This document shows, piece by piece, positions 9,856 to 23,316 of a stretch of DNA of 64,000 nucleotides. Below the pieces are notes generated by a model. The model made no database searches. It had not been told where the DNA came from and was given only the letters and a program-made list of their open reading frames with translations. Origin of the DNA: Synechococcus sp. Cruz-7E5 (lineage in GTDB: Bacteria > Cyanobacteriota > Cyanobacteriia > PCC-6307 > Cyanobiaceae). Numbering within the stretch: position 1 is the stretch's first letter; every line of letters starts with the position of its first letter. The stretch spans positions 202,367 to 266,366 of the forward strand of contig NZ_JAGQCE010000003.1 in the NCBI RefSeq assembly GCF_024345995.1. Reading direction: 5' to 3'. The translations under genes and the position numbers were made by a program.

Positions 9856-11777
9856 TCCACGGTGACGCTCTTGGCCAGATTGCGAGGTTGATCCACATCA
9901 AGCCCGCGGTGGGCGGCAATATGGTAAGAGAGAAGTTGCATCGGAATCACTGTCAACAGGGGGCTGAGCAGCTCATCCACCTCAGGCACCGGCAACAGCA
10001 CATCGAAGATCTCCGTGTCGGGGCCGCGTGGGGCCACGCCGATCAGCCGGGCATCGCGCGCCTTCGCCTCCTGGGCGTTTGAGAGCACCTTGTCGAAAAC
10101 AGTGCCGGGCACCGCGATCGACACCACCGGCACCCGCGCGTCGAGCAGGGCGATGGGGCCGTGCTTCATCTCACCGGCCGGATAGCCCTCGGCATGGATG
10201 TAACTGATCTCCTTGAGCTTCAGGGCCCCTTCGAGGGCGATCGGGAAGTTGATGCCACGGCCCAGAAAGATCACATCCTGGGTGTCGGCGAACTGGTGGG
10301 CCAGCTCGGCGCAGAGCAGATCCTGCTCTTCCAGCAGGGTTTGCAGCTGGGCGGGCAGAGCCCGCAGCCCGGCCACCAGCTCAAGCAGCTGGGCCGGGGA
10401 GCGGCTGGAGCGGCGCTCGGCGAATGACAGGGCGAGGCCGTAGAAGGCGAGAAGCTGCCCGAGGAAGGTCTTGGTGGCGGCCACGCCCACCTCGATGCCT
10501 GCGCCGATGTCGAGCAGGTGGGGCACCAGCCGGCCCAGGGAGCTCTCCGGCCGGTTGGTGATGCCCAGCAGTCTGGGAGCGAAGGCCGGATCTGCGATCA
10601 GCTCCCGGCGCTTCTGCTCCATCTGCAGGGCCGCCAGGGTGTCGGCGGTCTCACCCGACTGGGTCACACCAATGGTGAGGGTATGGGGCGCCAGCGGCGG
10701 TGGCGCATAGCGGAATTCACTGGCGTAGTGCACCGCGGTGGGCAGTCCCGCGAGCTGCTCCAGCAGATAGGCCCCCACCTGGGCCGCATGGCGACTGGTG
10801 CCGCAGGCCAGGATCTGGATCCGCTCCACCCCGTCGAAAAGCTGATCCTGAAGCGGCAGGGCCACCAGCGACGGGGTGCCGGGCACTCCCGGCGATTGGG
10901 TCGGGAGATGGCGGGCCACCCAGAGCGCCGCCGTCTCCGGCTGCTCGTGGATCTCCTTATGCATGAAGTGGCGAAAGCTGCGCTTGTCTGCCACGTGTTC
11001 GGTGCCCTGCAACAGGCTGGGGGCGCGCGTCACCCGCTCGGCCGCCGGACCGTAGAGCTCGATGCCCAGCGGGGTGAGCAGGGCCGTTTCACCGTCTTCG
11101 AGGGGAAGGATGGTGCGGGTGAAGCCCGCCAGGGCAGGAGTGTCGCTGGCGCAGAGGAATTCCCCCTCCCCCAGACCGATCACCAGCGGTGCCTGGCGGC
11201 GTGCCACCACCACCGCTCCGGGAGTATCGGCCCAGACCACCGCCAGGGCATAGGCCCCATGCAGCTGGGGCAGCACCTGCTGCACTGCCTGGAGCAGCAG
11301 CTGGGGCGAAGGCTGGCTGCCCGAGCGCTGAAGCTCTCTGAGCTTCCGGGCCACCAGGTGAGGGATCACTTCGGTGTCGGTGTCGGAGCGGAACTGAACT
11401 CCTTCCGCCTGCAGCGACTCCCTGAGCAGACGGTGGTTCTCGATGATGCCGTTCTGAACCACGGCAAGACTGCCGCTGCCATCGAGATGGGGGTGGGCGT
11501 TGCGCTCTTCCGGCTTGCCATGGGTGGCCCAGCGGGTGTGGCCGATGCCGCAGTGACCCAGGGCCCCCTGGGCCTCATAGCGGCCCGTGAGGTTGACGAG
11601 CTTGCCCTCGGCCCGCAGCAGGGTGAGACGCCCGGGCAGGTGGCCGCTGCCGGGCTCCGGCGCCTGGACGGTGGCGATGCCAGCGGAATCGTAGCCGCGG
11701 TATTCGAGCTGGCGCAGACCCTCCAGCAGCAGGGGAGCCGCCTCACGGGAGCCGATGACCGCAACGATGCCGCACAT
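9852..11777 (-). CDS. glmS: Glutamine-fructose-6-phosphate aminotransferase (isomerizing)
   Basis: GlmS makes glucosamine-6-phosphate from fructose-6-phosphate and glutamine, the entry step to UDP-GlcNAc for peptidoglycan and glycans. The N terminus MCGIVAVIGS supplies the catalytic Cys after Met removal; the glutaminase domain shows GHTRWATHG and NGIIEN. Two SIS sugar-isomerase domains follow (ACGTSRHAAQ near 325; GVTQSGETADT; FLGRGINFPIALEGALKLKE), and the end NLAKSVTVE is the classical conserved C terminus. The length of 641 residues is slightly above the usual ~610 because of short insertions in the glutaminase half. No glmS ribozyme-like element is apparent upstream. Confidence 0.96.
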   Translation of the reverse strand: MCGIVAVIGSREAAPLLLEGLRQLEYRGYDSAGIATVQAPEPGSGHLPGRLTLLRAEGKLVNLTGRYEAQGALGHCGIGHTRWATHGKPEERNAHPHLDGSGSLAVVQNGIIENHRLLRESLQAEGVQFRSDTDTEVIPHLVARKLRELQRSGSQPSPQLLLQAVQQVLPQLHGAYALAVVWADTPGAVVVARRQAPLVIGLGEGEFLCASDTPALAGFTRTILPLEDGETALLTPLGIELYGPAAERVTRAPSLLQGTEHVADKRSFRHFMHKEIHEQPETAALWVARHLPTQSPGVPGTPSLVALPLQDQLFDGVERIQILACGTSRHAAQVGAYLLEQLAGLPTAVHYASEFRYAPPPLAPHTLTIGVTQSGETADTLAALQMEQKRRELIADPAFAPRLLGITNRPESSLGRLVPHLLDIGAGIEVGVAATKTFLGQLLAFYGLALSFAERRSSRSPAQLLELVAGLRALPAQLQTLLEEQDLLCAELAHQFADTQDVIFLGRGINFPIALEGALKLKEISYIHAEGYPAGEMKHGPIALLDARVPVVSIAVPGTVFDKVLSNAQEAKARDARLIGVAPRGPDTEIFDVLLPVPEVDELLSPLLTVIPMQLLSYHIAAHRGLDVDQPRNLAKSVTVE

Positions 11778-11874
11778 GGCTGAGGGGCCGGACTTCGGCT
11801 GTTTCTAAAGGATCACCGCCCGCGCGCCTAGCCCGCCGGCATTGCGGCGGAAGGAGTGAGCCACGCCGGTGGCC

Positions 11875-11899
11875 AAAAAAAAGCCCGGACAAGCCGGGC
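11875..11899 (-). terminator. Rho-independent terminator behind psaC
   Basis: On the minus strand a 6-bp stem (GCCCGG/CCGGGC, 11883-11888 and 11894-11899) with a 5-base loop is followed directly by eight T residues (the A run at 11875-11882). It lies 28 bases past the psaC stop and should separate psaC from glmS. Confidence 0.85.
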
Positions 11900-11926
11900 G
11901 GAAGTGCTCAGAGCTGGTAACAGGCC

Positions 11927-12241
<315 letters not shown>

Positions 12242-12320
12242 TCAGGCCGTCACCCTTTTTCATACGGACAAGGGAGCCGTTCAGGGCGACCCGTAGGATG
12301 CGGCCTCCCACACACCGGCC

Positions 12321-12563
12321 ATGTCACAGGAAGCGATCTTCGAGAAAGTCCGTTCGATCGTTGCCGAGCAGCTCAGCGTCGATGCCGCTGAAGTGAAGCC
12401 GGAGTCGAATTTCCAGAATGATCTGGGCGCCGACTCGCTCGACACGGTGGAACTGGTGATGGCCCTGGAAGAGGCTTTCGACATCGAGATCCCTGACGAG
12501 TCGGCCGAAGGCATCACCACCGTCGGTGACGCCGTCAAGTACATCCTGGATAAGCAGGCCTGA
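12321..12563 (+). CDS. acpP: Acyl carrier protein
   Basis: Carries growing acyl chains on a 4'-phosphopantetheine arm in fatty-acid synthesis. The 80-residue acidic protein shows the modification site in [17 protein letters not shown] (Ser about residue 39) and the usual four-helix pattern. A possible -10 hexamer TAGGAT lies at 12294-12299, about 21 bases upstream of the ATG, without a clear -35. It is followed by fabF after 2 bases, a classic acpP-fabF operon. Confidence 0.97.
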   Translation: MSQEAIFEKVRSIVAEQLSVDAAEVKPESNFQNDLGADSLDTVELVMALEEAFDIEIPDESAEGITTVGDAVKYILDKQA

Positions 12564-12565
12564 GG

Positions 12566-13819
12566 GTGTCGATGGTGGAGGGTCTCCGCCGTGTCGTGGT
12601 CACGGGCCTCGGCGCGGTCACACCGATCGGCAACGACGTCTCCCAGTACTGGGACGGGTTGCGGCTCGGCTCTAACGGGGTGGCGCCGATCACTCTGTTT
12701 GATGCCTCACGGCATGCCTGCCGATTCGCGGCCGAGGTGAAGAACTTCGATCCCAGCGATGTGCTGGATCGCAAGGAGACCAAGCGCTGGGACCGTTTCT
12801 GTCAGTTCGGTGTCGTGGCCTCCAAGCAGGCGGTTGAGCAGGCACGACTCCTGATCGACGAGAGCACGCAGCACCGCATCGGAGTGGCGATCGGCTCAGG
12901 TGTGGGCGGGTTGCTGATGATGGAAAGCCAGGCCCATGTGCTCGCCGACCGGGGACCGGACCGGGTCAGCCCGTTCTGCGTGCCGATGATGATTCCCAAC
13001 ATGGCGGCCGGGCTGACCGCCATCGCACTCGGGGCCAAGGGTCCCAGCAGCGCTGTATCCACGGCCTGCGCCGCTGGATCCAATGCAATCGGCGATGCCT
13101 TCCGCCTGATCCAGCTCGGCCTGGCCGACGCCATGGTGTGCGGCGGAGCTGAGTCGGCGATCACTCCCCTGGGGGTGGCGGGCTTCGCCAGTGCCAAGGC
13201 CCTCTCCTTCCGCAACGACGACCCCGCCACCGCCAGCCGCCCCTTCGACGCCGAACGTAACGGCTTCGTGATCGGTGAGGGCGCAGGAATCCTCGTGCTC
13301 GAAAGCCTGGAGAATGCCCGCGCCCGCGGGGTCGAGATCCTGGCCGAGGTTGTGGGCTACGGCATGACCTGTGACGCTCATCACATCACCTCCCCGACTC
13401 CAGGGGGCCTCGGTGGCGCCGAAGCGATGCGGCTGGCCATGGCCGATGCCCGGGTGGAGCCCGAGCAGGTCGACTACGTCAATGCCCACGGCACCAGCAC
13501 CCAGGCCAACGACAGCAACGAGACCGCGGCGATCAAGGCAGCCCTGGGCGAGCACGCGTACCGGATTCCCGTCAGTTCGACCAAGTCGATGACCGGTCAC
13601 CTGCTCGGCGGCAGCGGTGGTATCGAGGCCGTGGCCGCCGTCCTGGCGATAGGCCACAACCTCGTACCACCTACCATCAATTACCAAAATCCGGATCCGG
13701 CCTGTGATCTGGATGTCGTGCCCAATCAGGCGCGGGAACAGAAACTGAACGTCGTGCTCTCGAATTCGTTCGGGTTTGGCGGTCACAACGTCTGCCTCGC
13801 CTTCCGTCGGATGCGCTGA
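12566..13819 (+). CDS. fabF: 3-oxoacyl-ACP synthase II (KAS II)
   Basis: Elongates acyl-ACP by condensation with malonyl-ACP. The thiolase-fold enzyme shows the Cys-His-His triad: [12 protein letters not shown] (Cys about residue 170), [15 protein letters not shown] (His about 310) and [13 protein letters not shown] (Lys/His about 340-345), and ends in the conserved [12 protein letters not shown]. The 417 residues match KAS II. The first possible start is GTG at 12566; the ATG at 12572 two codons later is an alternative. It forms an operon with acpP, and tkt lies about 65 bases further on. Confidence 0.96.
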   Translation: MSMVEGLRRVVVTGLGAVTPIGNDVSQYWDGLRLGSNGVAPITLFDASRHACRFAAEVKNFDPSDVLDRKETKRWDRFCQFGVVASKQAVEQARLLIDESTQHRIGVAIGSGVGGLLMMESQAHVLADRGPDRVSPFCVPMMIPNMAAGLTAIALGAKGPSSAVSTACAAGSNAIGDAFRLIQLGLADAMVCGGAESAITPLGVAGFASAKALSFRNDDPATASRPFDAERNGFVIGEGAGILVLESLENARARGVEILAEVVGYGMTCDAHHITSPTPGGLGGAEAMRLAMADARVEPEQVDYVNAHGTSTQANDSNETAAIKAALGEHAYRIPVSSTKSMTGHLLGGSGGIEAVAAVLAIGHNLVPPTINYQNPDPACDLDVVPNQAREQKLNVVLSNSFGFGGHNVCLAFRRMR

Positions 13820-13884
13820 AGAGCTGGCACTGCCAGCTCTGGGCCGCCCGGAACGCCTCACTCCCCCCACTCCTCCCCCCAACC

Positions 13885-15893
<2,009 letters not shown>

Positions 15894-15897
<4 letters not shown>

Positions 15898-17033
15898 GCC
15901 ACTCATCCTCCACAAGCCAGGATTCGGGGCCGCAGGGTACCCCGGAACGCCTGTCGATCGTTCTGCCGACCTACAACGAACGGCAGAACGTCGCCCGAAT
16001 CCTGGAGGAACTGCTGCCACTCAAGCAACGCTTCGACCTCGAAGTGCTCTTCGTGGACGACGACTCGGCTGACGGCACGGCGGATCTGGTCAAGCAGCTG
16101 GCCCATGGCCAGGCGGGTGTGCGCCTGATCCGCCGGGTGGGGCGCGCCGGCCTGGCCAGCGCCATCAAGGAGGGCATTCTCGATGCCACCGGCGATGTGA
16201 TCGTGGTCATGGACTGCGACGGCCAGCACGAGCCGGCTGCGGTGGAAGCCGCTGTTGAGGCTCTCCTGAGCAGCGGCAGCGATCTGGTGGTGGGCAGCCG
16301 CTTCCACGCTGAGGCGGCCATTCATGGCCTGAGTGAGAAGCGGACCCGCAACTCCACCTGGGCCAACACCATTGCCCGCTTCAGCCTTCCGGGCTACCGC
16401 CGGCTCACGGATTACATGAGCGGCTTCTTTGCCCTCCGCCCTGAGGCCACCCTGCGCTATGTGCGGCGGGTGGATGTGAATGGATTCAAGTTTCTCTACG
16501 AGCTGCTCTCGATCAGCCGCGGTTCGCTGCGGGTGAGTGAAATCCCCCTGCATTTCCAAGCCCGGGTGGCTGGTGATTCCAAGCTGGATCTGGCGATCGT
16601 CTGGGATCTTGGGGTATCAATTCTGCACACCCTGCTGCTGCGCTCGATTCCCCGCCGAGCCATCAGCTTCGCCCTGGTGGGCCTGAGCGGAGTGGCCGTT
16701 CAGATGCTGGTGGTGCAGGCGCTGATGGGCGCCGCGGGGCTGGTCTTCAAGCAAGCACTGCCGGTTGCGGTAGTGGTGGCTGCCAGCTCCAATTACCTGA
16801 TCAACAACGCACTGACCTTCCGCTTCCAACGCCAACAGGGAACAGCGCTGCTTAAGGGCCTGCTCAAGTTCCTGCTGGTGGCCTCCTTGCCGGTGCTGGC
16901 CAATGTGGGCGTGGCCTCCACGTTTTACAACCTGGTGTCCCCCAACACCTTCTGGGCGCAAATGGCCGGCATTCTGGTGGTGTTCGTGTGGAATTACGCG
17001 GCGTCATCGCGCTTCGTTTGGAACACGCCGTAG
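15894..17033 (+). CDS. Polyprenol-phosphate-mannosyltransferase-like GT2 fused to a GtrA domain
   Basis: A GT2 domain ([18 protein letters not shown] coded from 15951, then VDDDSADGT and [11 protein letters not shown] as DxD-type motif) is followed from about residue 230 by a GtrA-like membrane domain with four hydrophobic segments. Such fusions make or flip polyprenyl-phosphate sugars for surface glycans. The GT2 N terminus is coded well upstream of the first ATG/GTG/TTG (16044), and from the in-frame stop at 15789 to 16044 I find no standard start. The best candidate is CTG at 15894, overlapping the tkt stop as CTGA. A start at 16044 would delete the first strand of the fold. Confidence 0.8.
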
Positions 17034-17099
17034 CCGCACCCAGCAGAGCTTGCGTTGCGAAATCGGGCTGAGCAAGTCCTTTGGACGGAGCTGATTGAT

Positions 17100-18284
17100 T
17101 CAGCGTGTCGGGGTGCTGACAACAGTCGTGGCTTGTTGACGCAGGGAGCTCACGACGCCACTGCGCTTTAGTTCACTGATCGCCAGATCGATCCGTTGAG
17201 CAGTGGTCTCAGGCAACCCAGGTGAAAAGACAAACGCCTGGGATTCAGGCCGAATGCCCTGCAGGGCCAGGCTGGGCAGGAAGCCTTTCAACGGAGAATT
17301 GATCAAAAGATAGCTCAGCTGCAGGTTGTCGCCCAGCAACGCATCGACTCGCCGGGAGACCAGAAGATCGACCCCCGAACGGATGCTGGCAAGAGGCAGG
17401 ATCGTGACCTTCGGACCCATGTTGGCGGCGTTGAGTTCCTTCAGCAAAGCTTCGCTCACTGTGCCGCTGCGCACTCCCACCCGCAGACCGCGCAGATCTG
17501 ACTCAGAACGGATCCCTCCGCTGGCCGTGCCCTGCACCTCCCGTGCCACATTCACGGTGAGATAGCCCACCAGCAAGGAGGCTGAGACAATCCTCACCAC
17601 GTAGGCCACCAGCACGATGGTGTTCCCGCGGGTGGTGGCAACGATGGTATTGCTGCCCGGCCCGGTCGCCAGCACCTGAAACACTTTGCTGAAGCTGCGA
17701 ACGCGCCCTTGGCTGAGGGTCTGGGGCTGCTGGGGGTAGCGCTCCACTTTCCAGGTCAGCAGCGCCAGAAGCGCGATCGCCAGCAGGTAGCCCCCCAGCA
17801 GCTGCAGCAGCGCGGGCGTCAGCAGCGCAGCCAGGAATGAGCGACCTAGATCAAGCCGGCTCTGCACCACCATCACCGCCAGCCCATCCTCCTGGAAGGG
17901 AAGACTGAAGCGGTAACGCTCCAGCCGATCAGGCGACACGTTGAGGCAGCCCACCGCCAGATCCAGTCTGCCGTCGCGGGTGCCCTCCAACATCTCCTGG
18001 ACCGAGGGCATCTCCGAAACCACGTAAGCAAGACGCTCGCGCGTGGCAATCCGGTTCCATAGATCGATGGAAAGCCCCCGCCAGGCACCGGCGTCCCGGT
18101 AGCTGCACGGAGGCGCCCCATCCACCACTCCCACCCGCAACACTGGCGCCAACACTCCGGCAGAAACGGGTAACCCCACTGCCAGAAGCAGGACTGAGCC
18201 CCAGCCCACCAGCACACCTCTGATGCACACATCAATGCTGAAAGCTCGGTTTCGTGCCATGGGGTCATTCTGGCGGGGCCTCAA
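17100..18284 (-). CDS. GluR0-like ligand-gated channel (substrate-binding domain split by a pore)
   Basis: Layout matches prokaryotic ionotropic glutamate receptors: signal peptide (residues ~20-42), a first binding lobe (LRVGVVDGAPPCSYRD to RYRFSLPFQEDGLAVMV), a membrane helix (~145-170), a pore-loop-like segment (FSKVFQVLATGPGSNTIVA, ~190-208), a second helix (~215-240), then the second lobe (SDLRGLRVGVRSGTVSEALL) to the end. The potassium-type TVGYGD filter is not present; ATGPGSNT sits at that place. ATG at 18260 (MARNRAF) is an alternative start. It could instead be an orphan transport-binding protein. Ligand and ion selectivity are unknown. It stands alone, with a long non-coding stretch upstream. 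Confidence 0.75.
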   Translation of the reverse strand: MRPRQNDPMARNRAFSIDVCIRGVLVGWGSVLLLAVGLPVSAGVLAPVLRVGVVDGAPPCSYRDAGAWRGLSIDLWNRIATRERLAYVVSEMPSVQEMLEGTRDGRLDLAVGCLNVSPDRLERYRFSLPFQEDGLAVMVVQSRLDLGRSFLAALLTPALLQLLGGYLLAIALLALLTWKVERYPQQPQTLSQGRVRSFSKVFQVLATGPGSNTIVATTRGNTIVLVAYVVRIVSASLLVGYLTVNVAREVQGTASGGIRSESDLRGLRVGVRSGTVSEALLKELNAANMGPKVTILPLASIRSGVDLLVSRRVDALLGDNLQLSYLLINSPLKGFLPSLALQGIRPESQAFVFSPGLPETTAQRIDLAISELKRSGVVSSLRQQATTVVSTPTR

Positions 18285-18439
18285 GGCTCACCCCGATCCA
18301 AATCAGGGAAAGCATGACCCGCAAGAGAGGGACCTTGGAGCAAGCCGGCTCCCCTCATTAAAAATTTTGCCGATCACTTCATGGCACAACGAATAGTCTA
18401 TCCACCTGCTTGATCCAGTGTCGTTCTACAAAACCGAAC

Positions 18440-18745
18440 AATAGTTCTCAACTCCAGAGTCTCGAAAGAGCAGCTTTTCACGGCGCCCATTCGTCTCAGT
18501 GCAGAGCTCCCCTGGGCGACAGTCCCGGCATGCAAGGCACCGTCCACTATCACCTGAGGGGATCGATCTGGTTGGGGCGGATCCCATGCAGGGAGATCAC
18601 CCGCTCGGGTGTGGCCAGAAAATAGAGCGCACCGCCTGGAATCGCCTCTGTCAGGAGACTCCCGCCATCTGGCCGCAGATGCGATCGGGCGAAAGGTCCA
18701 GCCAGGCAATCACCTGCTGGGCCGTAGGGCGCGCGCGCCGACATC
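18440..18745 (-). pseudogene. Possible decayed cupin_5 (DUF985)-like gene
   Basis: The 485 bases between the channel gene and thiC hold no intact gene. On the minus strand three frames in succession give pieces that read like one protein: TAQQVIAWLDLSP (from about 18725), then ALYFLATPERVISLHGIRPNQ (about 18560-18630), then SCSFETLEL (about 18450-18475). The middle piece resembles the core of DUF985 cupins (IYFLLTPE...LHRI.SDE in that family), and the third their final GFEFE.FEL motif. This suggests a gene broken by frameshifts. A 64-codon open frame at 18550-18744 is the longest part left. The match is from memory of the family and weak. Confidence 0.35.
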
Positions 18746-18769
18746 AGACCCTTACGGGTGGCCTGCGTC

Positions 18770-20325
<1,556 letters not shown>

Positions 20326-20361
20326 CTCCCTCAAACTAGCAAGGCTGGACGGAATGGGTGG

Positions 20362-20994
20362 TCAGGCCTGAAGACCGTTCAGGGCGGCCGCAACCACCCG
20401 GTGGTCCGCGTCCTGCTGCAGGCCGCGGAGCAACTCCCGCGCAGCCTCCGCGGCCTGGTCGGGGGGCTGGCTGGAAGCAGCCTCACGCACCACCCGGCTG
20501 AGAATTTCAGCGCCCCCTACCCGGACGCTGCCATCGGCAACAGCAACGGCCATACGCGCCAGCTCCAGCAACACCTGGGGATCGATCTGTGGTTGTTCGG
20601 CCAGGGCCGAGAGGATGCTGCAGCGCACCAACCACTGGTCGTCCCGCTGGAACGATTCCCGCAGCAAGGGCCAGGCCCGCTCCAATCCGTAATTGGCCAG
20701 AGCGTTGGCGGCTTCGGCCCGCACGTTGGCATCGTCGTCACCCTGGAGCGCCTCGACCAGGGCCGACCAGCCAGCTTCATTGCGCTTAACCCCCAGACCC
20801 GCACAGCTGATGGAGCGCACGATGAAGGGCTCCTGCTCCAGACCCAGCAGCAACAGGGGAACGGCCTGTTCGGCCTCCAGCTTGCGCAGTCCCACCAGGG
20901 CCGGCAGAGCCTGGGCAGGGTCGTCCGAGACAATCGCCTGGCGAATCGCCTCGGGGTCAAAGTCGGCTGGTGATGACGTTTCCGCGTCGTCCAT
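20362..20994 (-). CDS. HEAT-repeat protein
   Basis: About 210 residues made largely of HEAT-like helix pairs: ALPALVGLRKLEAEQAVPLLL, AEAANALANYGLERAWPLL, VRCSILSALAEQPQIDPQVL and VRVGGAEILSRVV are successive repeats. HEAT proteins of this size in cyanobacteria include phycobilisome lyase-like and assembly factors, but no catalytic signature is visible, so a scaffold or protein-interaction role is all that can be inferred. ATG at 20994 (MDDAETSSPAD) is preferred to an upstream start at 21021 that overlaps the next gene. It lies between thiC and the DUF3188 gene on the same strand. Confidence 0.75.
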   Translation of the reverse strand: MDDAETSSPADFDPEAIRQAIVSDDPAQALPALVGLRKLEAEQAVPLLLLGLEQEPFIVRSISCAGLGVKRNEAGWSALVEALQGDDDANVRAEAANALANYGLERAWPLLRESFQRDDQWLVRCSILSALAEQPQIDPQVLLELARMAVAVADGSVRVGGAEILSRVVREAASSQPPDQAAEAARELLRGLQQDADHRVVAAALNGLQA

Positions 20995-21017
20995 GGGTGG
21001 TGGCTTGTGAAGGAGTT

Positions 21018-21284
21018 TCACCCTGCCACGTTGCTGCCCTGGCCATCACCGGACCCACTCGCCGGTGGGGGAGCGGCCAGGCGCAGGGCCTCCAGCAGGA
21101 TCCGCCGCCTCTGGGCCCGGCGCAGGCCACTGCTCACCAGCAGGCCGGTGCCGATCACCAGGGCCGGCACCGCCTCAAGCCGCTGGGTGCCGCTGCGGGA
21201 GGCCAGGCTCACCAGCGCCAGCAGAATCAGCAGAGGGGCCGAAAGGGCCAGCACCATCCTCAGGGCAGGACGGAAGCGGCTCAA
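21018..21284 (-). CDS. Small DUF3188-like membrane protein
   Basis: An 88-residue protein with two hydrophobic segments (VLALSAPLLILLALVSLAS, then VPALVIGTGLLVSSGLRRA) separated by a short loop, and a basic C-terminal tail (RRAQRRRILLEALRLA). It resembles the cyanobacterial DUF3188 family, whose function is unknown. Its start overlaps the amidohydrolase stop by 4 bases, so the two are probably cotranscribed in the order TPR protein, amidohydrolase, this gene. Confidence 0.65.
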   Translation of the reverse strand: MSRFRPALRMVLALSAPLLILLALVSLASRSGTQRLEAVPALVIGTGLLVSSGLRRAQRRRILLEALRLAAPPPASGSGDGQGSNVAG

Positions 21285-22504
21285 GCCTGGCGCTCCATCC
21301 AGAGCAGCAGGCTGAGGGTGAGCACCTCGACCCCCACTGCCAGGGAGCCTTCATCGGGGTTGAAGCCGCCGTTGTGGAGAGCGGCACAACCATCGGCTCC
21401 AGCCACCCCCAGACGGAACATCGTTCCCGGCGCCACCGAGAGCAGTTGGGCGAAATCTTCAGCCCCCAGAGACGGTTGATCCAGGCGCAGCACCTGCGGG
21501 CGGCCCAACAGGGCCTGGGCGGCCTCCTCCACCAGATCGGTGAGGGCGGGGTCGTTGTGCACCGGCGGCGAAATGCAGCGGTAGCGAACCCGGGCCTCGC
21601 CGCCATACCCCCGGCAGATGGAGTGGACGGTGTCCTCGATCCAGCCCGGCAGCTCGGCATGCACGGTGGTGTCGAGACAGCGGACGGTGCCCAGCAGACG
21701 CACGTGGTCGGCGATCACATTGAACGCCTTGCCCCCCTCGATCCGCCCGAAGCTCACCACCACCGGGTGCAGGGCATCGAGCCGACGGCTGATCGCCTCC
21801 TGCAGACCGCTCACCACCCGGGCCGCGATCCAGATCGCATCGGTCGACTGGTGGGGCCGGGCCCCATGGCCCCCTTCCCCAAGCACCTCCACCTCCAGCT
21901 CGCCGGCGGCAGCGGTGAGGCTGCCGCTGCGCACCCCGATCGTTCCCACCGTCAGGCTGGGGAACACATGCAGCCCGAACAGGGCCTGCACGCCATCCAT
22001 GGCGCCATCGGCAAGCATCCAGGCCGCCCCCTGGGCCGTTTCCTCCGCCGGTTGGAACAGCAGCCGCACCCGGGCACTCAGCTGGCCGGCCAGGGGAGCG
22101 AGCAGTCGCGCCACACCGAGCCCCACAGCGGTGTGCAGATCGTGCCCGCAGGCATGCATCAACCCCTGCTGACTCGAGGCGAAAGCGAGGCCGGTGCGCT
22201 CCTCAACGGGCAGGGCATCCATGTCGACCCGCACGGCCAGCAGCGGAGCTCCCTCCGGCCCCAGCTCACCTACCACGCCGGTGCGGCCGACCCCTTCGCG
22301 CACCTGCCAGCCAAGCAGTCGCAACTCACCGGCCACCAGGGCCGCCGTCTGGTGTTCGGCGCCGCTCAGCTCGGGGTGGGCATGGACATGGCGGCGCAGA
22401 CCGATCAACTCGGGCGTGGCCTGCTCCAGAGCCCTGGCCAGATCCAGCCGCCGCCACAGATCCGCCGCGGTGCCGCTGGAACGGGGTGGGGCGGCAGAAC
22501 TCAT
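21281..22504 (-). CDS. M20-family amidohydrolase (N-acyl-amino-acid / IAA-conjugate type)
   Basis: A dinuclear metallo-amidohydrolase that cleaves N-acyl amino acids or related conjugates; the natural substrate is not evident. Metal ligands are visible in HVHAHPELSG, HACGHDLHTAVGLG, the EE pair (FQPAEETAQGA), and the dimerisation-domain His in GGHGARPHQS; the last ligand lies in SLGAEDFAQLL. ATG at 22504 is chosen because it forms an ATGA overlap with the upstream TPR gene and removes a proline/serine-rich stretch lacking conservation. It is about 407 residues and cytoplasmic. Confidence 0.88.
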   Translation of the reverse strand: MSSAAPPRSSGTAADLWRRLDLARALEQATPELIGLRRHVHAHPELSGAEHQTAALVAGELRLLGWQVREGVGRTGVVGELGPEGAPLLAVRVDMDALPVEERTGLAFASSQQGLMHACGHDLHTAVGLGVARLLAPLAGQLSARVRLLFQPAEETAQGAAWMLADGAMDGVQALFGLHVFPSLTVGTIGVRSGSLTAAAGELEVEVLGEGGHGARPHQSTDAIWIAARVVSGLQEAISRRLDALHPVVVSFGRIEGGKAFNVIADHVRLLGTVRCLDTTVHAELPGWIEDTVHSICRGYGGEARVRYRCISPPVHNDPALTDLVEEAAQALLGRPQVLRLDQPSLGAEDFAQLLSVAPGTMFRLGVAGADGCAALHNGGFNPDEGSLAVGVEVLTLSLLLWMERQA

Positions 22505-23316
22505 CGCTGGACCAACTGGAGAAAATCCTCGAGAGCCTGGACTGGCCCCGGGGGCCAGCGTCGGATCTCCAGCAACCATTCTGGCTGGCGGTAGCGGGGA
22601 TCCAGACCCGAGGCCGCCGCCCAGTTGCTTTCCGCTTCACCGGCGGCGCCCCGTTGCCAGAGCAGGGCCGTCAGGGCCGCCCGAGCGTCGGCGAAGAGGG
22701 GATAGCGGCGCACCAGCTTGCGCAGTTCCTGCTCGGCCTCGGCCGGCTCCCCCAGCTGGAAGGCGGCCAGGGCCGCACTGGAGCGGGCCATGGCAAAGCC
22801 CGGCCGGGCCGCCGCGGCCGCCTCGAAGCAGTCCCTGGCCTGATCCCAGTGACCAAGAGAACCTTCCACATTGCCGAGGTTGTAGAGGGCGGAAGCCTCC
22901 TCGGGATCCCGCTCCAGAATCCAGCGGTAATCGGCGGCGGCCAGGTCCCACTGGCCCAGGGCCTCTTCGGCGGTGCCGCGGTTGAGGTGAGGATCGGCGT
23001 TGACCGGATCAAGCGCCATCGCCTGCTCCTGGTCAGCGATCGCGGCCTCAGCCCGCCCCAGCGCGAGCTGCACGTTGCCCCGGTTGCTCCAGGCGGCAGC
23101 ATCGTTGGGAGCCTGCTCCAGCACCCGGTCCCAGAGGGGCAGGGCATCACCGAAGCGGCCCTCGCGGCTGGCCGCGAGGGCCTGCTCGAACAACTGCGGC
23201 AGCGGCGCCGCTGTGGCGGGGCTGGCCCAGAGCGGTCGTGGGGCGGGCAGCAGCGCCAGAGCCAGGGTCAGACCGAGCGCCAGCAGGCACTTTCCCATGG
23301 CCCGCAAGCCAGCCAT
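22501..23316 (-). CDS. Exported TPR-repeat protein
   Basis: A signal peptide (MGKCLLALGLTLALALLPAP, ending near PLWAS) precedes about five tetratricopeptide repeats: ALPLWDRVLEQAPNDAAAWSN, AAIADQEQAMALDPVNADPHL, ADYRWILERDPEEASALYNLG, ARDCFEAAAAARPGFA and EQELRKLVRRYPLFADARA. TPRs mediate protein binding, so a periplasmic or lumenal assembly role is likely. The 271 residues may start six codons later at MGKCLL. It is coupled to ruvB upstream (stop and start share a base) and to the amidohydrolase downstream (ATGA). Confidence 0.85.
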   Translation of the reverse strand: MAGLRAMGKCLLALGLTLALALLPAPRPLWASPATAAPLPQLFEQALAASREGRFGDALPLWDRVLEQAPNDAAAWSNRGNVQLALGRAEAAIADQEQAMALDPVNADPHLNRGTAEEALGQWDLAAADYRWILERDPEEASALYNLGNVEGSLGHWDQARDCFEAAAAARPGFAMARSSAALAAFQLGEPAEAEQELRKLVRRYPLFADARAALTALLWQRGAAGEAESNWAAASGLDPRYRQPEWLLEIRRWPPGPVQALEDFLQLVQR

